Positions 1 to 5,710 of a stretch of DNA of 7,016 bases are shown in pieces. The DNA comes from Desulfoplanes sp. Lineage in GTDB: Bacteria; Desulfobacterota; Desulfovibrionia; Desulfovibrionales; Desulfomicrobiaceae. The position numbers and the translations under genes are program-made. Location: positions 1 through 7,016 of the forward strand of contig JAQVZR010000092.1 of the NCBI GenBank assembly GCA_028708105.1, given 5' to 3'. The notes under the pieces were generated by a model. The model did not search any database. It had not been told where the DNA came from and saw only the letters and a list, made by a program, of their open reading frames with translations. Numbering within the stretch: position 1 is the first letter of the stretch; every line of letters begins with the position of its first letter.

Positions 1-345
1 GGACAGATCGTGAAGCTGGTCAATGAGAAGAAAGGCGTGGTCCACCGTGACCAACTCACCCGCCATTGGACGGACTGGATAGATTATTGGTCCGTTGATT
101 TTGATTTTGAAAGCAAGAGGGAAATTATCCGCGTCCAGCACCCGGAAAGCGACGAAATCGAGGAACAATGGACAGGGGACTACATCTTCGAAAACGAATG
201 GCAAAGCTTCCGCACCAAAAAAGACCGTTCTCTGGACCTCACAAGCGTTGCCCTCGAATGTACTCCTGGACGCCGCAAGGTGGCAGTGAAGGTGGTGGAT
301 ATCTTCGGGAATGATACGATGACGATCATGGAGGTGACGGTATGA
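1..345 (+). CDS. Site-specific DNA methyltransferase (type III Mod-like), C-terminal end, partial
   Basis: The reading frame is open from the first base, so this is the tail (114 residues) of a gene that begins outside the window. A GTG at 10 is in frame but is very unlikely to be the start. By recall, the segment containing YWSVDFDFESKREIIRV, then WTGDYIFENEWQSFRTKKDR and KVVDIFGNDTM resembles the C-terminus of large adenine-specific DNA methylases (COG2189-like) encoded beside type III Res-like helicase-nucleases. The catalytic motifs (FxGxG, DPPY) would lie upstream and cannot be seen, so methyltransferase activity is inferred from the tail and the downstream res gene. Its TGA overlaps the ATG of the next gene (ATGA), indicating an operon with translational coupling. 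If correct, the enzyme methylates adenines to protect host DNA and supplies target recognition for the nuclease subunit. No frameshift is visible in the part present. Confidence 0.68.
   Translation, partial: GQIVKLVNEKKGVVHRDQLTRHWTDWIDYWSVDFDFESKREIIRVQHPESDEIEEQWTGDYIFENEWQSFRTKKDRSLDLTSVALECTPGRRKVAVKVVDIFGNDTMTIMEVTV
330..337 (+). promoter_or_regulatory. Shine-Dalgarno sequence for the KilA-N ORF
   Basis: GGAGGTGA lies 4 nt before the ATG at 342, inside the last codons of the methyltransferase gene. It is a near-perfect anti-16S match. It supports real translation of the small downstream ORF despite its truncated appearance. Confidence 0.75.
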
Positions 346-650
346 GAAAAATAAAAAAAATTACGGTCAAAGAAACCGATATCAGCGTCATTCAAGTACA
401 TCAGGAATACTACATTTCTTTGACGGACATGCTCAAGGCAAAGGATGGTGATTTTTTCATTTCAGACTGGTTGAGAAATCGAAATACCGTTGAATTTCTA
501 GGAAGATGGGAATGTATCAATAATCCGGTTTTTAATTATGGCGAATTCGCCATAATTAAAAGTCAGGCCGGACTGAACCGGATTGCCAGAGAACAGATGG
601 GAATATTAATAAACGAGAGCCATCTTGAACGTCTGGAAGGAGACAACTGA
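342..650 (+). CDS. KilA-N domain protein with apparent internal deletion
   Basis: This is a 102-residue protein. Residues about 10-79 match the start of the KilA-N DNA-binding domain, a fold common in phage and large-DNA-virus proteins: ISLTDMLKAKDGDFFISDW, RNRNTVEFLGRWE, NNPVFNYGEF, then IKSQAGLN. By recall, full-length relatives have about 260-280 residues and continue after this point with a WIEKTNAIG / GGTYAHKDIAFEF section and a C-terminal region ending in a helix such as LNQMAIRQM. Here residue N79 is followed immediately by RIAREQMGILINESHLERL, which resembles that final helix. The gene therefore looks like an in-frame loss of roughly 150-170 codons, possibly across a repeated CTGAAC (573-578). 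The start is set by the ATGA overlap and the strong Shine-Dalgarno, and the stop overlaps the next ATG (TGATG). DNA binding may be impaired; a regulatory role or a role purely in translational coupling is possible. Function is unknown. Confidence 0.72.
   Translation: MRKIKKITVKETDISVIQVHQEYYISLTDMLKAKDGDFFISDWLRNRNTVEFLGRWECINNPVFNYGEFAIIKSQAGLNRIAREQMGILINESHLERLEGDN
530..561. repeat. Perfect 32-bp palindrome inside the KilA-N ORF
   Basis: The left half-site TTTTAATTATGGCGAA is followed without spacer by its exact reverse complement, centred between 545 and 546 on an EcoRI-type GAATTC. All 16 base pairs match, and the next position outward (529/562) could be a G-T wobble. The repeat encodes residues F64 to K73 plus the flanking bases. 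In RNA it could fold into a 14-bp stem with an AATT loop. No U-tract follows the stem, so it is not a standard intrinsic terminator. Confidence 0.95.
635..642 (+). promoter_or_regulatory. Shine-Dalgarno sequence for the res-like gene
   Basis: GGAAGGAG lies 7 nt before the ATG at 650, within the end of the KilA-N ORF. Strength and spacing are near ideal and fix the start of the downstream gene, whose ATG shares its A with the TGA stop of the KilA-N ORF. Confidence 0.8.
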
Positions 651-3334
651 TGGGATTGCATCCACATTTTCCCCACTCTCCCCACGCCATATTGGACCCC
701 AAAGTTCGCTGGTTTCCTGCGGACGAGGCCTTGCGTGACAAAAACATACAAGAGCTCATGCCTCCGCTGGTGCCACGGCTGCGCCTTGCAGTGAAAACAT
801 TCCGGGATAGTGGATATGAAGGCGCGAGCAGTACAAGTAAGAGTCTGCTAACCTGGTGGTTCAAGACACCCCATCTGTTGCCCAAGGCGGATGGCTCCAT
901 GGCCGAATTTGCGTATTACTTTGCCCAGCGGGAAGCATTGGAGACAATCATTTACCTGTACGAGGTAGCGAAGGCCAAAGACAAGTATGACCTGATGCAA
1001 TTTGATGCCAGCGGCCAGGTTTCCCCAAAAATGTTTGACGAGACGTGGCGGCGTTACGTCATCAAAATGGCCACAGGCACCGGCAAGACCAAGGTGATGA
1101 GCCTGGTCCTGGCATGGAGTTTCTATCACAAGTTGTATGAACCGGCTTCACTCTTATCGCGCAATTTTCTGGTCATCACGCCGAATATCATTGTTCTGGA
1201 CCGCATCTACAAGGACTTTCAAGGGCTGAGTATTTTTTTCCAGGACCCGGTGCTTCCTGACAATGGGTTCGGAGGGCACAATTGGCGGGATGATTTCCAA
1301 TTGACCGTGCACAAACAGGACGAGGTCCACGTCATCTGTCCCACTGGCAATATTTTTCTGACAAACATCCACCGCGTCTATTCCGGAGAAGATATTCCTC
1401 CTTCTCCGGATGACGAGAACACCATGGATTATTTCCTCGGCAAACGCCCCTCCGGGAAAACCACGGATTCCAAGGTGGATCTGGGAATGATCGTCCGCGA
1501 TATCGACGAACTCATGGTCATCAACGATGAAGCCCATCACATCCATGACGCCAATCTGGCATGGTTCAAATCCATCGAAGACATTCACAACCGACTGTTG
1601 CAGAAAGGCAGGAGCCTGAGTCTGCAAGTGGATATGACGGCGACCCCCAAGCACAACAACGGTGCCATTTTTGTCCAGACAGTGGCTGATTATCCCCTGG
1701 TGGAGGCGATTTCTCAAAACGTGGTCAAGCATCCGGTCTTGCCGGATGCAGAGAGTCGGAAAAAATTGCAGGAACGGCAGAGCTCGAAATTCACCGAAAA
1801 ATATGCAGACTATCTTGATCTGGGCGTCATTGAGTGGCGCAAGGCCTTTGATGAACACCAGAATATGGGTAAAAAGGCCATTCTGTTTGTGATGACGGAC
1901 GATACGAAAAATTGCGACGAAGTGGCCGAATACCTGGAGAACCGTTATCCCGACTTCAAAGGCGGGGTGCTGACGATCCATACCAAGGACAATGGAGAAA
2001 TATCCGAAGCAGCATCCGGCAAGAAACTGGAAGAGCTGGAAAGATTGAGAAAACTGGCCAACGAGATCGATGACGAACAGAATCCATGTAAAGCCATTGT
2101 CTCGGTGTTGATGCTCAAGGAAGGATGGGACGTACGCAATGTTACGACAATCGTGGGGCTGCGGGCATATTCGGCCAAAAGCCATGTGTTGCCGGAACAA
2201 ACCCTGGGGCGCGGTCTGCGCAAGATGTATCCGGGAGATACGGAAGAATATGTGAGTGTGGTCGGCACGGATGCCTTCATGGATTTTGTGGAATCGATCC
2301 AGGCGGAAGGCGTGGTGCTGGAGCGTCGGCCCATGGGAGAAGGTACGGGTTCCAACACGTCATTGATTGTGGAGATCGATACCGAAAATCCGAACAAAGA
2401 CCTGGATGCCCTGGACATGGAGATCCCGGTATTGTCTCCCCGGGTCTACCGGCAGTACACCACGTTGGGGGACCTGGATATCGAAACCATCCCTTTCACC
2501 CCGTTGAACTACAAAAAATTCAGCGAGGACGAACTGCGTGAAATCGTTTTCAGGGATATCACCACCGATGAGGTGACACATACCACGGTGTTGGAGAATG
2601 GCGGCGTTGCCGATTATCGCAACGTGATCGGATATTTTTCTCAAACAGTCATGAGTGAATTGCGCCTGGTCAGCGGCTACGACGTACTCTACGGCAAAAT
2701 CAAGACCTTTGTGCGGGACCGGTTGTTTGGGATGGCGGTTGACCTTGAATCCGCCCAGACCCTGCGTAATCTTTCAGAATCAACAGCTACCAAAACGGTC
2801 ATCGAAACGTTCAAGAAAGCCGTCAATGCGCTGACTCTACAGGACAAGGGAAGTTCGGAAATCAGGGACACAATCACACTGAGCCGGACACGCCTTTTCA
2901 CCGTCAAACAGCAGGGGTATCTGTTACCCAAAAAATCGATTTTCAACCGCATCGTCGGCGACAGCGGGTTCGAACTTGAATTCGCCAATTTTCTCGAGAA
3001 TTGCACCGATGTAACCTCCTATGCCAAAAATTATCTGGCCGTACATTTCAAACTGGATTACGTCGATGCAAACGGCGATATTTCAAATTACTACCCAGAT
3101 TTCATGGTCAAACTTGCCGATGACCGCATGATCATAGTCGAAACCAAGGGCAAGGCGGACGAGGATGTACCCCCTAAGATGGAACGGTTGAAACAATGGT
3201 GTGAGGACATCAACGGGGCACAATCGGAAGTGGAGTATGATTTTGTCTTCGTGGATGAGGACGGATTTGAAAAATATCCACCGAAGTCGTTTCAGGATAT
3301 GCTTGATGGCTTCCGCAGGTACAAGGCGGATTGA
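650..3334 (+). CDS. Type III restriction Res-like protein: SF2 helicase/translocase with C-terminal PD-(D/E)XK nuclease
   Basis: An intact 894-residue protein. Visible in order: a Q-motif-like segment AQREALETIIYLYEV (Q93); Walker A ATGTGKT at 141-147 with K146; Walker B DEAHH at 293-297; motif III-like MTATP at 329-333; KEGWDVRN at 490-497; and motif VI QTLGRGLR at 517-524 carrying the arginine finger region. The C-terminus has SGFELEFANFLE, then YYPDF (P816-D817) and ETK (E831, K833), a PD-(D/E)XK nuclease core. This is the domain order of type III Res subunits, which use ATP to move along DNA and cut it when partnered with Mod at unmethylated sites; the length is also in that family's range. 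The start is chosen by the strong Shine-Dalgarno and TGATG coupling. All catalytic motifs seem intact, so the enzyme is probably active with the methyltransferase encoded two genes upstream. Specificity cannot be read from the sequence. Confidence 0.9.
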   Translation: MGLHPHFPHSPHAILDPKVRWFPADEALRDKNIQELMPPLVPRLRLAVKTFRDSGYEGASSTSKSLLTWWFKTPHLLPKADGSMAEFAYYFAQREALETIIYLYEVAKAKDKYDLMQFDASGQVSPKMFDETWRRYVIKMATGTGKTKVMSLVLAWSFYHKLYEPASLLSRNFLVITPNIIVLDRIYKDFQGLSIFFQDPVLPDNGFGGHNWRDDFQLTVHKQDEVHVICPTGNIFLTNIHRVYSGEDIPPSPDDENTMDYFLGKRPSGKTTDSKVDLGMIVRDIDELMVINDEAHHIHDANLAWFKSIEDIHNRLLQKGRSLSLQVDMTATPKHNNGAIFVQTVADYPLVEAISQNVVKHPVLPDAESRKKLQERQSSKFTEKYADYLDLGVIEWRKAFDEHQNMGKKAILFVMTDDTKNCDEVAEYLENRYPDFKGGVLTIHTKDNGEISEAASGKKLEELERLRKLANEIDDEQNPCKAIVSVLMLKEGWDVRNVTTIVGLRAYSAKSHVLPEQTLGRGLRKMYPGDTEEYVSVVGTDAFMDFVESIQAEGVVLERRPMGEGTGSNTSLIVEIDTENPNKDLDALDMEIPVLSPRVYRQYTTLGDLDIETIPFTPLNYKKFSEDELREIVFRDITTDEVTHTTVLENGGVADYRNVIGYFSQTVMSELRLVSGYDVLYGKIKTFVRDRLFGMAVDLESAQTLRNLSESTATKTVIETFKKAVNALTLQDKGSSEIRDTITLSRTRLFTVKQQGYLLPKKSIFNRIVGDSGFELEFANFLENCTDVTSYAKNYLAVHFKLDYVDANGDISNYYPDFMVKLADDRMIIVETKGKADEDVPPKMERLKQWCEDINGAQSEVEYDFVFVDEDGFEKYPPKSFQDMLDGFRRYKAD

Positions 3335-3392
3335 AGAATCAACGCCCATTGTCTGTGCATAAAATCGATCTTCCCCGCCGAAGGAATGTGCA

Positions 3393-3576
3393 ATGAAAAA
3401 CCCAAGCAGAGACAGTGTGTCGCGCTTAGAGGAGCTTCCCTATATAGAAAAAACGATCGCAGCTGACCTTCCTCTGATCGGCATCAATCATCCCGGAACA
3501 TTGATCTGGAGGGCCCCCTTTGCAATGTATGATGAGTTTTCTGGGTAACTGTCGTACTGACGGTAGTAGTCACCAT
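3393..3576 (+). pseudogene. Degraded Cdd1 / 'pathogenicity locus' helix-hairpin-helix gene
   Basis: An ORF from ATG 3393 to TAA 3546-3548 encodes 51 residues beginning MKNPSRDSVSRLEELP and ending MYDEFSG, with AAGGA 7 nt before the start. By recall it resembles the small Cdd1 family (about 80-100 residues; pattern LPNIGK, IAADLRLIGI, MYDELCRITG, RHDPC). Two signs point to decay. The hairpin glycine of the helix-hairpin-helix appears lost (YIEK in place of NIGK). A stop also comes right after MYDE, while the expected CR-x-x-G-x-x-H pattern appears in the +1 frame from 3550 (CRTDGSSHH) and then runs into unrelated AT-rich sequence. The rest of the gene is absent. Alternatively it is a genuine 51-residue protein. 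The family's function is not established; nucleic-acid binding is inferred from the fold. Confidence 0.5.
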
Positions 3577-3599
3577 ATAAAAAACGTAAAAATAGTATA

Positions 3600-3640
3600 A
3601 CGCCCCCCTGTCTGGATTATCTCTCCTGACAGGGGGGCGT
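3600..3640 (-). terminator. Intrinsic terminator of the ugp operon
   Basis: A 13-bp perfect stem (3600-3612 pairing with 3628-3640), containing a run of six C/G pairs, encloses a 15-nt loop. Read on the minus strand the stem is followed by a T-rich run (complement of 3575-3599), as expected for termination of transcription coming from ugpE. On the plus strand the stem is followed by CGTGCAATCT with no T-tract, so it would stop the res operon less well, although convergent transcription could still be slowed there. Confidence 0.8.
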
Positions 3641-3806
3641 CGTGCAATCTGCGTAGTGCGTCATATTGTTTGTTTCCTTTGCCTCCGCATGGCAGTGTCC
3701 CTTGGTCTCGCCATCACAAACAGGAAAACGTGGAGGCTTAGCCCTTGATTCTGACGGGAGGTGTTTCTTTACGGTGCGCTGTGTACTGTTTCCTGCGCAC
3801 TCTCTC
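3641..3806. other. Non-coding stretch between terminator and ugpE stop
   Basis: I see no credible gene in this stretch. The only minus-strand ORF crossing it starts with a TTG inside the end of ugpE and encodes a low-complexity, charged, family-less peptide. In particular there is no start of an ABC ATPase (no Walker A) after ugpE. It is best read as the 3' untranslated region of the ugp transcript. Confidence 0.6.
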
Positions 3807-4727
3807 TTATTTCTCCGGATCAACCAGCCCCTTTACAAACCAGCGCTGCATCAAAAGCACCACCAGCACAGGGGGCAGCATGACTATAAGAGAACCGGCC
3901 ATAGCCACGTTCCAGAAGGGGAGGTCGTCGGCCTGGGGAATGATATTCTGCAATCCGATGACCGCGGTCATCATTTTGGGATTGGTGGTGATCAGCAGAG
4001 GCCAAAGATACTGATTCCACCCGTAAACAAACTCAATGACCACCAGGGCCGCAATATTGGTCTTGGACAGGGGGAGCAGAATCTTTCTGAAAAAGGTCAT
4101 GGCCGAAGCCCCGTCCATCTTGGCGGCCTCACAAAGTTCCTCGGGTATGGTCAGGAAAAACTGCCGGAATAAAAAGGTACAGGTAGCCGAAGCCACCAGA
4201 GGGAGGATGAGCCCTGGGTAGGTATCCAGAAGACTCAAATTCAAACTAATATCGATGTCATAGTTGGCAAACCAGTCAATAAGCCAGTTTAAATGCATCA
4301 CATTGACCAGAGACTGGATAGGCCCGAGAAGGTTGGCCGCCATTTCATACGTCGGCAGAATACGCACTTCCACCGGAAGCATCAAGGTACAAAAAACCGA
4401 GATAAAAGCGATTTTACGCAGCCGATAATCAAAATATACAATAGAAAAGGCACCAATCAGGGAAACACTGATTTTACCGATGGTAATGCCCGAGGCCATG
4501 ATAAAAGAATTGATCAGCTGGGTACCCAGATTTCCCTTGGTCCATGCCGTTGTAAAATTGGCCAATAAGTAATCCCCGGGAATAAGGGGCATGGGAACCT
4601 TGGAAACATCTTCAATGGGCAGACTTGCCGCAATGAGGGCATAGATGATCGGAAAGCCTACAATCAAAATTCCAAGGACCAGAAAAACATAGGTCAGCGT
4701 ATCGAGTATGGGAGTTTTTTCTACCAT
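3807..4727 (-). CDS. ugpE: Ugp-type ABC importer permease UgpE
   Basis: A 306-residue inner-membrane protein, one of the two pore-forming subunits of a glycerol-3-phosphate-type ABC importer. Hydrophobic segments lie at about 12-35, 72-98, 105-125, 171-192, 222-247 and 272-294. Family hallmarks are the LMLPVEVRI segment (115-123), ATxTFLFRQFF, the cytoplasmic EAA loop EAAKMDGA (200-207) that docks to the ATPase, YGWNQYLWPLLI, and the ending MQRWFVKGLVDPEK. Agreement with E. coli UgpE is strong by recall. The protein is about 25 residues longer than the E. coli form. Most of this is an extra segment at about 134-164 (LLGPIQSLVNVMHLNWLIDW onward) between ANL and SLLDTYPGL, likely a periplasmic loop or amphipathic helix. 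The ATG is 3 bp past the ugpA stop, with a modest GGATAG upstream, so the two permeases are co-translated. No ugpC follows. Confidence 0.92.
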   Translation of the reverse strand: MVEKTPILDTLTYVFLVLGILIVGFPIIYALIAASLPIEDVSKVPMPLIPGDYLLANFTTAWTKGNLGTQLINSFIMASGITIGKISVSLIGAFSIVYFDYRLRKIAFISVFCTLMLPVEVRILPTYEMAANLLGPIQSLVNVMHLNWLIDWFANYDIDISLNLSLLDTYPGLILPLVASATCTFLFRQFFLTIPEELCEAAKMDGASAMTFFRKILLPLSKTNIAALVVIEFVYGWNQYLWPLLITTNPKMMTAVIGLQNIIPQADDLPFWNVAMAGSLIVMLPPVLVVLLMQRWFVKGLVDPEK

Positions 4728-4730
4728 GAT

Positions 4731-5621
4731 CTATCCAGTATATTGAACTTTTTTCTCCACATACTTGAACTGGAGAATAGTGACGACAATAATGATACTC
4801 ATAAGCACCACAGACTGAGCCGACGAAGAACCGAGATTGAGCCCGATAAACCCATCCTGATAGACCTTATACACCAGAATATTCGTTGATCCGCCGGGAC
4901 CACCCTGAGTCATGGTATGGATCACACCAAAAGTCTCAAAAAACGAATAGATGATGTTCATGACCATGAGGAAAAAAAGCGTGGGGGAAAGTAAGGGCAG
5001 GGTAATGTTCCAAAACCTGCGGAAAGGACTTGCTCCGTCCATGGCAGCAGCCTCGATGAGGGATTTGGGAATAGCCTGCATGCCCGCTATAAAAAAGACA
5101 AAATTATAACTGATTTCTTTCCAGGCACTGGCCATGATGACCATGACCATGGCATCGCCACCATGCAGCACCGGATTCCAGTCCACGCCCAGAAATTTTT
5201 TAATGGCCAGAGCCACCACACCGTACGAGGGATGGAGCAAAAAAAGCCACAAAATACCGGAAATGGCCGGTGCAACGGCGTAGGGCCAGATGAGCATGGT
5301 CCGGATAATCGCCTTCCCTTTGAGAGCTCGGTTGGCAAGGGTGGCAATAAGCAATCCCAGAGACATGGAGGTGATCGCCGTCGCCAGAGAAAACATGAGC
5401 GTGATACCGATGGATTTGAGGTACAAAAAATCTGTAAAGAGGGCGATAAAATTTTTGAACCACACAAACCTTGAATAGTTCCCGAAGGGATCACTCACGA
5501 GCATGGAATTGATCAGCCCGTCAAAGGCCGGCCAGTAAAAGAAAGTCAATGTCACCAAAATCTGCGGTAAAATAAGCAGGTACGGCAGATAGGGATTTGA
5601 AAATATGGATCGTTTAATCAT
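4731..5621 (-). CDS. ugpA: Ugp-type ABC importer permease UgpA
   Basis: The second transmembrane subunit of the importer, 296 residues from the ATG at 5621, close to E. coli UgpA (295 by recall). Visible hallmarks are the N-terminal SNPYLPYLLILPQ, IWPYAVAPAISGILWLFL (111-128), AWKEISYNFVFF (166-177), the EAA loop EAAAMDGA (190-197) for ATPase contact, QGGPGGSTN and AQSVVLM, ending KYVEKKVQYTG. Six hydrophobic segments are seen. A longer reading from TTG at 5645 is possible, but that codon lies in the T-tract of the terminator hairpin between ugpB and ugpA and has no ribosome site. The ATG at 5621 also matches the family's N-terminus. Its own Shine-Dalgarno is weak, which may further limit permease synthesis. 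Substrate range (glycerol-3-phosphate, glycerophosphodiesters) is inferred from UgpB. Confidence 0.92.
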   Translation of the reverse strand: MIKRSIFSNPYLPYLLILPQILVTLTFFYWPAFDGLINSMLVSDPFGNYSRFVWFKNFIALFTDFLYLKSIGITLMFSLATAITSMSLGLLIATLANRALKGKAIIRTMLIWPYAVAPAISGILWLFLLHPSYGVVALAIKKFLGVDWNPVLHGGDAMVMVIMASAWKEISYNFVFFIAGMQAIPKSLIEAAAMDGASPFRRFWNITLPLLSPTLFFLMVMNIIYSFFETFGVIHTMTQGGPGGSTNILVYKVYQDGFIGLNLGSSSAQSVVLMSIIIVVTILQFKYVEKKVQYTG

Positions 5622-5639
5622 AAGAAACCCGAAGTAGGA

Positions 5640-5686
5640 ATGCAAAAAACGTATACCGCCCCCTGTTGGATCAAGGGGCGGTATAC
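5640..5686 (-). terminator. Hairpin with T-tract between ugpB and ugpA (partial terminator/attenuator)
   Basis: GTATACCGCCCC (5651-5662) pairs perfectly with 5675-5686 around a 12-nt loop. On the minus strand the stem is followed by GTTTTTTGC, a classic intrinsic-terminator tail. It lies 24 bp after the ugpB stop and ends just before ugpA. A plausible role, common for binding-protein-dependent importers, is to stop most transcripts after ugpB and stabilise its mRNA 3' end, so that the binding protein is made in excess over the permeases. Confidence 0.82.
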
Positions 5687-5710
5687 ACGGCTGACGATGA
5701 GAACACGCTG

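Noticed and set aside
530..561. Palindrome as an intrinsic terminator within the restriction operon
   Set aside because: No U-tract follows the stem (GTCAGG comes next), the terminal pairs are A-T only, and it lies in the middle of a translated ORF.
1154..2200. Long minus-strand ORF (348 codons) opposite the res-like gene
   Set aside because: It is antisense to the helicase core with its conserved motifs, lacks any family-like pattern, and is rich in residues typical of reversed coding sequence. It is a shadow ORF.
3331..3365. Possible promoter for the Cdd1-like ORF (TTGAAG ... TAAAAT)
   Set aside because: The spacer is about 23 bp, too long for a normal sigma-70 promoter, and the boxes are weak.
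3617..3823. Minus-strand ORF after ugpE as a possible extra operon gene
   Set aside because: It starts with a TTG inside the last codons of ugpE, has no ribosome site or recognisable domain, and runs into the terminator stem.
3666..4568. Plus-strand ORFs opposite ugpE
   Set aside because: They are antisense to conserved permease sequence and have no domain-like content.
5622..5645. TTG start for ugpA adding 8 residues
   Set aside because: The codon lies in the terminator T-tract with no ribosome site; the ATG at 5621 gives the family's usual N-terminus and length.
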